A stretch of 64,000 nt of DNA, from contig NC_092228.1 of the NCBI RefSeq assembly GCF_036320965.1, positions 13,008,307-13,072,306 of the forward strand, in the 5' to 3' direction. Below are positions 1-9,607 of this stretch, in pieces (position 1 is the stretch's first letter; the number at the start of each line of letters is the position of its first letter). The notes below the pieces were generated by a model. That model saw only the letters and a program-made list of their open reading frames with translations, was not told the DNA's origin and made no database searches. The position numbers and the translations under genes are program-made. Source of the DNA: Panulirus ornatus (taxonomy: Eukaryota > Arthropoda > Malacostraca > Decapoda > Palinuridae).

Positions 1-560
1 ACACAGGGAGAACCAGCGAACTCGGGAGCTTCCCTTGCTGCACCCTGAGGTAAACAGCTCGGCCATTCTTCTGGCTCTGGCCTTGAGCCGCGGCCAGACT
101 GACAGTAAACACACACCTGCAGGCGACACGACTTGTCATGTTCAGGGTTAGGGAGGGAGGCAGGCTCTCTCTCTCCCTCCTCCTCCTGGCGCGACAGGCA
201 GGTGGCCCTGGTACTCGGCGAGCCTCCACATACCCAGGAGGAGGAGGAGGGGGAAGGGGGAGGAGGACTTCAGCCTTGTGAATGAGAAGGTGCCGCTAAA
301 GGGGATGTTCCGAGCCCCGGCCGCCTCGCCTCCGACGTGTGTGTGTGTGTGTGTGTGTTTGCCGGCGGAGGCGCGCGGGACTTGCTGCGAAATTTATCGG
401 TGTCTTCCTCTCATGTCTTACAAGAACTGTTGACTCTCTTATTGATTTACTTACCCCTTGATAAAGCTGCATGTGCTGCCCCCGGGTTATTAAAGGTGAT
501 GAGGTCAAGGGATACGTCGGGTTTTTCGTGTATATATTTACACAATTCGCGGCGTTGCGT
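1..560. other. GC-rich stretch upstream of the promoter-like block, no gene recognised
   Basis: GC-rich, purine-rich sequence with a (GT)11 run at 337-358 and GA-rich blocks at 150-265. No convincing coding exon was recognised. A good donor-like site (GAG then GTAAAC) follows position 49, so the first bases could be the end of an exon of a gene entering from the left, but nothing else supports this. Short open frames here are biased by the GT repeat. Confidence 0.4.
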
Positions 561-570
561 CGGAAGGTTT

Positions 571-740
571 TGACGTCACGCGCGAGCGGCTAATAGTTTG
601 CCGCGGTGCGCTGTGACGTCATGCACGAGCCACCAATGTCCTGCCGGGGAGAGCGGCCGAGTAACGTCACTGGGTGGCCGTTCGGCTTGGACGTTACGGC
701 CATAAACAGAATATATATGACACTCCTCCAGTAGACTCAA
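571..740 (+). promoter_or_regulatory. Promoter-like block with a cluster of CRE sites and a TATA-like element
   Basis: Two perfect palindromic CRE sites (TGACGTCA) lie at 571-578 and 614-621. A related TAACGTCA is at 662-669. An 8-bp inverted pair, GTAACGTC at 661-668 and GACGTTAC at 690-697, follows. A TATA-like run (atatatatga) is at 711-720, which would put initiation near 740. The area is CpG-rich compared with the rest of the window. CRE sites bind CREB/ATF factors in animals. The clustering, spacing and CpG content suggest a real promoter, but the direction is inferred mainly from the TATA-like run. If it reads to the right it could serve the M13 gene, with exon 5738-5800 downstream. 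Confidence 0.5.
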
Positions 741-804
741 TCAAGGAGTTGTTGACCATCAGTTTACCAACAGCCGTTAAGACGGTAATTCACTGAGGGA
801 GAGG

Positions 805-815
805 GCCGCCATCTT
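805..815 (-). promoter_or_regulatory. YY1-like site
   Basis: GCCGCCATCTT, the reverse complement of the classical YY1 core AAGATGGCGGC, lies about 65 bp after the predicted initiation region. YY1 sites of this form are often found just downstream of animal transcription starts, which supports a promoter here. Motif match only. Confidence 0.4.
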
Positions 816-2711
816 GGCCCTGACGGACGCTGCGCCATTGTTTACCGTAAAACTGTTCCCGCCTCGCAATGTCCTCCCTACGTACGCAGATTAACAGGGA
901 AAGTAAATGCCGAGACGCTGTTGAAAATGTAGTTTTTCCCTTGTATTGAGTGGGAACTTCTACCTTGATTTCCCTCCTAGCCTCCAGTAATGCAAGGTAT
1001 AGTACTACCATTATAAACATCCATTGGTCAGTCTGGTATACCATAGACCACATGGGAGACGGTGTAGGATGCAGAGTGTGCATTAAGACCGGATCTATCG
1101 TAGACTCTGTATCCTCCTCAGCGTCAGCACCCGCAGGAGGATGGGTAGGAGTGCACAATCTAACAGCCGCTCTCGGAGGGGTCAAAAATCAAAATCATTT
1201 ATACATAAGGAAGCTCCAGACTGGCCTGTGGTTGGGGTGGTAGAAGACTCCGGAAACCATCGTAAGGTCTGTTACGTAATGGATGGTCTATAGGCAGTTA
1301 CGTAAAGGGTTTAATCTAGAACAGTTACATAAGGGTTAGTTTTTTTTTTATATATATACACCTCACACTTCTTGCGTTTTTATTATTTTTTTCATAGTTA
1401 TCTTAGCGAGTGTAGTGGGGCTGCTTTCTGTCTGTATTAATGATGTGATAGGCACAGTATTAGGCCATTTTTGTCCTTGAAGACCTTTCTGAAGAGGATG
1501 AAGTTAAAACTTAGATAGGATTCATTTGAAAGTTTCTCGCTGGCACACTTCAGATATGTGGAATCTGTGACTCTAATATCGACCTATTTAAGATTCCATT
1601 GTCTTTAGAATGACCGTAATTTCCCTATCCCGTATTTGGTTTATAAATGGTTACTTGATATATTGGATCATTGTTTATCAGTATATTTTGGTATCGACTT
1701 TATGTAGAAAATAAGGTGAATATTATTAATTACAATCTGATTGGCCTAAGCTATAAAAGAAGGTAGTTGAACAGCATTAATGTGGTATTGAAAAACTGTA
1801 TTTTTATCAATTGTATTTTCAATTGAGTGAGCTGCACCTGCTGTGGGAAGAGCGCTGGTCGAGGGAGAACTAGAGGGTTGAGGTGGTGACGTGGGGAAGT
1901 GAAGAAAAAATTAATGGCTACCTCACGATAGCAACTGACAGTTCAAACAGTGTTGCAGTAGGGAATTGAAAGAGGTGTGGGGGATGTACGAATGTAATTG
2001 AAATGGCAAAATGGAAAGCTGAATGGACAGTGAGGAACAGGGGTTAGTAACTTTATTTTTTTTTTTATTATGTATCTGGACCACATAGAGACACCAGCTG
2101 TGTCTGTAGACCACTTTCAGAATATATCCAATATTATATCGGGTCTGGTATGACTTATAGAAAAGGTGATACCGATGGTGGAATATATAAGAAATGCAGC
2201 GCCTTTTTTTATCGTTCGATAATAATATTGATTTTTATAGATTAATCTTGTCTTGTGGACCACTGGGGAGGTGATCCATGGACCACAGGTATTAATATGA
2301 TTCATTTTTATCTTGTGGACCACTGGGGCATTGGTCCATGAACCACACGTATTGAGAACTCCTCTTTATAGACTGTGGGTGAGGGAAGAGAGTGAGTACA
2401 GAATTTAGTGCTTTCAAACAGCCCTCCTCTGGTGCCCACCATGGCCCGCCACCTCACCCAACACACACACCCCCCCTTTCAGAACGACCACAGTTTGGCC
2501 GTGGCTTGCCAGTCAGGTTTTTACTGCCACTTTTACGGTTGAAGTCTTATTTAGAGGTGAGTCAGTGGTGCCCCCACGACGGGTCTGAGGTCGTCCCTAA
2601 CCCCCCCCCCCCCTCCCTTCCAAGCCCTCACACCTGCCCCCTTCCAAGGAGAAAAGAGGGAAAAAGATTTATTATGGTCACTTTGCGGGGGGGGGGTCTT
2701 CTTTTTTGGTA

Positions 2712-2733
2712 GTGTGTGTGTGTGTGTGTGTGT

Positions 2734-2801
<68 letters not shown>
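2712..2801. repeat. Compound microsatellite (GT)11 then (GA)33
   Basis: A GT run at 2712-2733 is followed after a two-base break by a GA run at 2736-2801. Both are essentially perfect. Confidence 0.97.
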
Positions 2802-2803
<2 letters not shown>

Positions 2804-3480
2804 CGTAGAACATGACCTATAAGTGTGCCATCACCTTTTTTTTATAAATATTTTTTAGTCTTGATATGTTCCTAGGTCGAGTTGACCTTCAGAGGGAAAA
2901 ATGGTACAGAGATGATTTTAAGAATCTCAGGGGAGGGTTAGCACTCCCGGGAGAATATGCAAGAAGGTGGAGGGTGTATGTGTGTGTGTCTGTATGTATA
3001 TATTTCAAGAGAGGCTCAGAGGTGTAATTAACTACATAGCCGATAGTCTAAGGGTTCTCTGACTACTCCAGAGGGATTTGACCAGTGCCAACAAATGTAA
3101 CAGCGGGGTAGCATAGTGGTGTCAGGAAATGCGTGTGAACCATCCAAAAGTTCCTCTCGTATGTTGACTGAGGCTAAAAAGTAGCATGAGCAGCCTTTGG
3201 ATGACACAGAACTGTGTCTTTGACAGTGAAGTAGGAGATCCTTATCACTGTGTCTACGGCAGTGGCAGCTGGGACAGGCTATGAGAAGAGAAAGGAGGGA
3301 AGGTCGGGTGGGGTTGGGGGGGAGGGGGGGGGGGGTTGGTCCTCATGCTGCTGACTCGCTCGTAATGCCTGAGCTCATTAAGTCTTCTGTTTATGTGCTG
3401 TGGTGGGTGTGGGAAGTCTTAGTTCTCAAGACGGGACTTGGCTGCCATCCTTAGCCGTGTACCACCAACGGCGAGAGACA

Positions 3481-3481
<1 letters not shown>

Positions 3482-3547
<66 letters not shown>
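3482..3547. repeat. Microsatellite (CA)33
   Basis: Perfect CA dinucleotide array of 66 bp. Confidence 0.97.
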
Positions 3548-3548
<1 letters not shown>

Positions 3549-4496
3549 CCCCAGGAGATTCTGAAACATTACGGGAGAACACGAGACACTTGTCTCTGGT
3601 GGTGTTGGTGGTAACACAAAGGAACACTTGAGTGGAAGGGAAACACATTTGAGCGGTACACGTCTGCTGCCAGCTAGATGGTCAAGAGGGAAGGACGAGA
3701 GGAGCGGTCGGGTGTGGGGTGTGGGTGGGTTGTTTAACGTTTTAGCAATGTCACAGATCATGTAGCCTTGATGAAACAGCAACCATGGTCTTAAGAGCAC
3801 GTCTGCCAGTAGGTGTGTTGTTGTCTACACTGGCAGCTTCTAATGAAGGTGTCGCGTTCATGCCAGGAATCAACTGGACGTGGTAAGACGGAGAACCAAA
3901 CCACGTACATCCCTCCTGGGTGGTTTCTCACTGACTTAAAAAGTTCCCCACTGCTGGCTTTTGATCAGTCAGTAAGTCATGCGGTATGGTTATTAAGTCA
4001 TTGTAAGGTCAGCCGGCATCATTGGCTTTGAGGTCACCGTTCGAAGATAGGAAGCCAAGTCGTGTGTACATTTACACTGCCGTCAGGAAGGATGTCTCTT
4101 GCACTAGGGTTGTCATGCACACATGCACTTGGGTTGTCATGCACACATGCACTTGGTTGATGACACAAAGCTTTGCATGTTCGAGCATGGCGAGATGGCT
4201 AACTGTCATGCATCTGTGTCTACGCCCCCTTTGTCTGCACACCGACGTAGTTGGTTAGTGTGTGTGTGTGTGTGTGTGCTGTCCTTCTGGCTTGTGTCGT
4301 CACGTCGCCACTGTCTTCTCGTCCTAGCTGGGAGGAGCAGTGGTATCCTCCCCCTATGCTTTCCGTACAGGCGCGGTGAAGTGGGGAGGAGGGGGAGGAA
4401 AAGGCGTTTATCTTAGGAGAATTGTATCTGGCCCAGCGTAGTAGTCCACTTGAGTGCTGCGTTTCCCGCTGGGGGTTTATTTACTGTTACGTTTTG

Positions 4497-4499
<3 letters not shown>

Positions 4500-4575
<76 letters not shown>
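4500..4575. repeat. Microsatellite (GA)38
   Basis: Perfect GA dinucleotide array of 76 bp. Confidence 0.97.
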
Positions 4576-4578
<3 letters not shown>

Positions 4579-5341
4579 TTGGTCGAGGTGTGGTTTGTCA
4601 GGGAGAAATTGTGGAGGTTCTGCCTGTGTCTCTCCACCACCCGCCCCTTTTCCACTCGGGGGCAACTTGTGCCGTTCAGGAGGAGGGTCGGAGGAGGCCA
4701 TGATTGGGTTACCGGCCGCCCTTCAAGCTGACCTCAGGGTTCCACTCCCCCCTTTCTCCCCCCTTCCTCTTTAATGGGAGTGTTTAAGGGAGGTTAGAGC
4801 CTTGACGCCTGGCCATCAGTCACCACCACTCAGGGGTTGAACGTTCGCGCCAAAAGTGATGCGTTTCTTAAAACGCGCTTCTTGCGCGTCCTCCGCTTTC
4901 CCTCACAGTCATCCAACGGAGGGTTGACTTGACCCAACCATAGTTGGATAGCTACTGTCGTACTTGTGTACCCAAACAACGACTGCTATAGGTCTTAAAA
5001 CAGTCGCATTCAACTCTTGTCACGAGAGGGGGTGTGTGTGTGTCTCTTGTAAACAACCCTTCTCCCCGGGATCTCTTAGTACGATCTAGTGTTACGTACT
5101 TAAATGTTTAGATGCTCCTGGTGGATGGGTGGAACAGGTTACGATTGTCTTTCGCCTTGTCCACAGTGTTTTTTTTTTTGTCTTGTTTTTTTCTTCCCCT
5201 TCCAGATTCTTCTTCCTTATTGTGCCACATTTCTTATTTGCACTTAAAGCCTTGCATGTCGTCTGTCGTATCATTTCTTTCTTTATCGTCTGCTCACTTT
5301 GTCTCTTCTCTGCTTGGCTTTTTCTCCATATTCTTTTTAAT

Positions 5342-5346
<5 letters not shown>

Positions 5347-5421
<75 letters not shown>
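5347..5421. repeat. Microsatellite (TA)37
   Basis: Perfect TA array of 75 bp. It can fold on itself completely, and such arrays are prone to length change and assembly error. Confidence 0.97.
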
Positions 5422-5423
<2 letters not shown>

Positions 5424-5737
5424 ATATGAGACGCAGTATGGATGATGTATCAGGCCATGTGAACCTTTTGTGTAGCGGCATGTATATACTGTGAGTTTTG
5501 TACATCTTATTTTTATAAAGTTAAAAAAAGATAAAAGTACAGATCCCCAACAGAATGAGATGAGAAAGTACTGCTTGCTTACAGTATACCATGTATTAGT
5601 GGCACCGAGAGTGCTTAACAGCATTGGTAAGGGATAATCATGATAGCAGTGTTTAAACTTATTTTATGATCTTGGATTCTCCTCAGCAGCGCAAGTGTTT
5701 TAACCCCGGGTTTTCTCTCTCTCTCTCCCTGCCACAG

Positions 5738-5800
5738 CTGCTGCCGTCAGGGTTCTCCATGCCTCACCACAGCTACTACGACCGAATGCCCAACAACAAG
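5738..5800 (+). CDS. Candidate 5' coding exon, possibly the N-terminus of the M13 gene
   Basis: A strong polypyrimidine tract (a CT-rich run ending in gccacag) precedes 5738, and a consensus donor GTAAGG follows 5800. An ATG at 5759-5761 opens fourteen codons reading MPHHSYYDRMPNNK and ends in phase 0. That matches the phase-0 start of the first certain M13 exon at 17535. The peptide is hydrophilic and could be a cytoplasmic tail ahead of a membrane anchor, as in type II M13 proteins. The frame is also open upstream of the ATG in this exon, so the start is not proven. Membership of the M13 gene is inferred from strand, phase and position, not from similarity. Confidence 0.5.
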
Positions 5801-6547
5801 GTAAGGCCTGGACCTTTGGCTGGGGGACGCCAAGGGACAAGCGCAGTCCGGAGGCACGAGCGTGAGGTAACGTGTTGTCTGTATGGGTTTGCATCGGGAT
5901 GGTGGTAGGTGGAGGGGGTTGAGATGAGTGTGTGTGTGTGTGTGTGTGTACGTAGGCATGGGAAGGTATTATGCTGATGCAAGATTTACTCTCATTCATG
6001 CCGGGTTTTGTTGGGTGTGGAAATGATGACATTTTGCGAGGGAGAATGTTTTGGGCGAGAGCTGACATTAATCACGAAAGATTAGGTTAAAAAGGTGCTG
6101 GGAATGGGGAAGAAGAGGAATAAAAAAGATGATAAGTGTGAGAAAAGGACGAGAAATTAAACCTAGTATTAAGAGAGAGAGAGAAATTTAGATTTTGATG
6201 ATGAATTTCAGTGTTACATGTTTCCTATCTTGTGCAGAGGCATAGGAAGGAAACTTAATGAGGTACAGAGGACGTAAGAGGGGCAGCAGTGAGGCTGGGG
6301 GTGTGTGTACACAGCTCTGCCCAGAACACTTACGAGAGTAGAAGAGCAACACTGGGAGGAATGAGACATAACATATCAGGTAGTGTGATGCATTACGAGG
6401 GAAGGTGTCAGACACGCCTGCACTGATCACAGTAAGAGTTGACAGACGTAGGCTACCGACTACAACGTAAAGTGTTGACGAAAATGAGTGTACATATTTT
6501 CTTATTGTGATCTTCGATGTGTCTGTTGAAGTGAGAAGTCTCCAGTG

Positions 6548-6587
<40 letters not shown>

Positions 6588-7317
6588 GGAATTAAGTGAT
6601 TTCCTATGAACTAGTTAGATATAAGGACAAGCCTTTTTTTTTTTTCTCATAGATATACAGCAGTATATCTCTTTTAACCCCATCCAGACGTGTAGTATTT
6701 GAAGTACCGTTCTCCAAGGCAGTATATGAATGCCATCGTATTGAGGAATTCTTAGTTATGACTATATTTTCGTATATTCCCTCGAGTGGCAATGCTCGAG
6801 GCTATTGTCTTGTGCGTATGCAAACATGGTTTAGCTTTGTGCAAACTGACGTACCTGCTTGATCACTACTGAACCGAGGAGAGGTTCGCCTTGCACGGGC
6901 GGGAGGTCAGCTTTCTCACGTTCCCTCCACGTCAACGATTTACTCCGTTGCGACATCGCCCGCCTCCACCTACCCACTCTGAGCATCTGGCACCTCCTCC
7001 AGAAAACAGCATCGCATTCTCCTTTCGTTCTGGATGGAAGGAAAGAGAGTGGGAGGGGGCGGGGAGGCAAACGTGGTCCATCCTCGTCTTAATATGATCC
7101 CCCTCTTCCCTTCCTCTCCCCCTCTCACCATGGCGTATCTGAACTTCTGGAAAGAAAACCATCATCTCTACACCGTCTGTTCTCTTGGAGACTTGGTTTC
7201 TGGGTCTTGGTGGTGATCCCCCCCCCCCGTGCCTGGGGTTTAGGAGAGAGAGAGAGAGAGGGGGGGGTCAGTGTGCTCACTGAAGAAGTTGGCTTTGCCA
7301 TTCTAATCTTACCGTAG
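5801..7317. other. Non-coding stretch
   Basis: No gene recognised. It contains GT microsatellites at 5928-5949 and 6551-6585, and a short GA run at 6173-6184. The right part, 6860-7130, is more GC-rich, with several overlapping open frames on both strands that have no recognisable domains. Confidence 0.4.
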
Positions 7318-7371
7318 GAAGTGTGCCAGCAGGAGAAGTCGCATTTTACCCGGTCTTCCTCAGCCACGACG
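7318..7371 (+). CDS. Weak candidate exon (18 codons, phase 0)
   Basis: The acceptor-like sequence (ttctaatcttaccgtag) ends at 7317 and a donor GGTAAGAC starts at 7372. The 54 bases between read EVCQQEKSHFTRSSSATT with no stop. The exon starts and ends in phase 0, so it would splice cleanly after 5738-5800. A polar, Ser/Thr-rich peptide suits a cytoplasmic tail. The acceptor tract is poor and there is no similarity support, so this may be chance. Confidence 0.25.
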
Positions 7372-8718
7372 GTAAGACACGCAAGGGAGGTTGGTGGCCT
7401 GCCCTCTGACCTGAACTCTCTATATAAGGGTCTATATAAGGGTCAGGGTCATAGATATCATGCTCCCTCCGTACACCACAAAGAGCATCATACCCTTACC
7501 TTAAGAGAAATATATGGCGTTCGAGTCAGATAAGGTTAGGTGTTATGGACAGTTGCACTGTGAGGTGCGCAACGGATCACCTCGTCTTCAACGGTTTATA
7601 ACCGCGTCAGGTTATTGACAGCTTGTTACGTATAGCTGTAACAACAACAACCACAACAATATCCAGTTGTTAGAAGAGTTATGAATAAAGCACTTGTCAT
7701 TCTCCCCATATCATCAGCCATCGCTGTTGTGGTTGTGATCTTGGAGTTTTTCAGTTCGGCATTTATTGACGGCCTTTTGGCTTAGCTCACCACATCCTTC
7801 ACAGTTCCCGGTAAGAAGTAGCCAAGGAGAGGAATGTCTGCAGACCGTGGTTTTGCCGCGGCCACGGGCCATCCTGCCCTGGTCTGTGGTCTTGGGAAGT
7901 GTCTATCAAGGGAGCCACACACTACGAAGAGTTTACTCCTCGCCATTGAAGATGTTTGGGGGGAAGTCTTGGAAAAGTGGTGGATGAACAAGCCGATCGA
8001 GGATCTCCCGGTACTTGTTGAGAGTTCGCTTTTTACGTATTTCCCGAAGGAGAAAGGGCCAGACTACGCGTTCCTGTATGAGGCCACATCACACAATAAC
8101 CTCTCTAATGCTACGCTCGATTGTACGGGCCATTGTGGGGTCTTCGGAGGGTTTTATGAACCCCCAGATCCCGACATTGTGTCCGTTCATCATCCCAGAA
8201 ACGTGGAAGGCTTTACCCCAGGCAGAGGAGGACACAACAATACAGTAGGGAGAAACTAGCATAATTTTTTTTTTTCCCAGACTCTTCGGGATGTCCATGG
8301 CAAAAAAAAAAAAGAAAATAAAATCGTTTGGCCTGTCTCCGTGCTTCAGTGCCTGCGCGAGCCGCGCAGAGTTTATGCGCATAAACACTGTGACGAGCTC
8401 CCGAGAGACCGTCGTGTCCCGTTTGATTTGGACGGCGTCGGAGCGCCTTCCAGAAAAACTCCGGGTCTTATAACGGTGCGCCTGCAAGCCTGTGTCTCAC
8501 GAGGGACGCTTGCCGCAGGTGTGGAACTTAGGTTGCCATTCATGAATACCGGGACGAGACGGGGTCACAGTGGGATGTGGTCCCACTGAACGTCGACACA
8601 CGCTAAAAACCTCATCCTGTGATGTTTACTTCACACTGTTGCCCAAGGCCACACTACTCAGGGGGGGGAAAAAAAGTATAATTTAGCTTGATTTATCGCT
8701 TAAAACAGCTTTGTTGTC

Positions 8719-8758
<40 letters not shown>

Positions 8759-9125
8759 ATTAGTAAACAGTTGTTCAGGTCTTTCTGTCACTGACTATTG
8801 GCAAGTTTCCATCTTCAAAACCTTCGATCAATCACCCTGTTGTTCTCATGGTAATAGCCACACCTGCCATGTAAAGTCCCACGGTAATGCCCACACGTCA
8901 TGTTATTTCTATAACGCTTGCTGTTTTACGCCCATGATATTCCATAGGGAATCTGGGCTCCCATTATAACGCCCACAGAAAAAAAAAAAGTGAAATGTGT
9001 TCTTGGCCTCTACACATGCACTGCTCTGTGTGTGTGTGTGTGTGTATGTGCGTAATGCACGTGTAAGCAGCGCTTGTCATGTGAACTCCATGGTATGTTA
9101 TATGGACCCAAAAGTTTATTTCAAT

Positions 9126-9223
<98 letters not shown>

Positions 9224-9337
9224 AATCTGTTTACCTGTTCTATCTATACCTCTCATATTCAAGATCTATTGAATGAGACTTGGCTATTGGTCTGGGCATT
9301 ATCTTTTAAAACCCCACGTCTTTGAATAACACACCAC
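7372..9337. other. Non-coding or unrecognised stretch with GA, GT and CT arrays
   Basis: The sequence is mixed in GC. An open frame of 141 codons on the + strand (7834-8259) has no recognisable domain, and a 132-codon antisense frame overlaps it, so neither is called. A (GA)n array lies at 8722-8754 and a GT run at 9029-9046. The long CT array is listed separately. Confidence 0.4.
9131..9219. repeat. Microsatellite (CT)44
   Basis: CT dinucleotide array of about 89 bp, essentially perfect. Long Leu/Ser or Arg/Glu open frames across it are artefacts. Confidence 0.97.
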
Positions 9338-9607
9338 TCCCCAAATTGTACATAAAAGTAGGCGCAAACCGTAAATGACACGGTAGTCCCAGATTGTAAA
9401 TAACGTAGCCCCAAATTGTACATAAAAAAGACCCAAACTGTAAAAGACACGGTAGACCCCAATTGTACATGAAGATAGACCCAAACTGTAAGTGACACGG
9501 TAGTCCCACACTGTAAATAGCATAGCAGTTCCAAAATTGTACCTAAAAGTAGACCCATATTGTAAATGACATTGTAGTCCCAAGTTGTGAACAACACAGC
9601 AGCCCCA
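9338..9607. repeat. Minisatellite with three alternating ~24-bp unit types
   Basis: Eleven diverged units of 23-25 bp can be read. Type A is like ccaaattgtacataaaagta, type B like ccaaactgtaaatgacacgg, and type C like cccacattgtaaataacata. The order is A B C A B A B C A B C, a higher-order ~73-bp triplet with one C missing. The three unit types share a common core (attgtaaat), so they probably arose from one ancestral unit. Several reading frames on the - strand stay open because unit lengths are near multiples of three. That is a by-product, not evidence for a protein. Confidence 0.85.

Larger units (their letters stand above)
831..5737. other. Non-coding, microsatellite-rich stretch (5' UTR/intron 1 candidate)
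   Basis: No gene was recognised. If the block at 571-740 is the promoter of the M13 gene, this is the first intron. It has AT-rich sequence at 1320-2390 and a nearby-repeated phrase (cttgtggaccactggggngg-type, near 2252 and 2312). Mononucleotide C and G runs lie at 2601-2615, 2685-2697 and 3317-3335, and long dinucleotide arrays are listed separately. A short (GT)n is at 4258-4279. Open frames overlapping the arrays are repeat artefacts. Confidence 0.5.

Noticed and set aside
5092..5505. Open frames with poly-(Tyr-Ile) across the TA array, and similar Ser-Leu or Arg-Glu frames across CT/GA arrays
   Set aside because: Products of microsatellites without stop codons in some frames.
7834..8259. 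141-codon + strand frame, considered as a missing N-terminal M13 exon
   Set aside because: No M13 motifs, no matching splice sites or phase, and an overlapping antisense frame of similar length.
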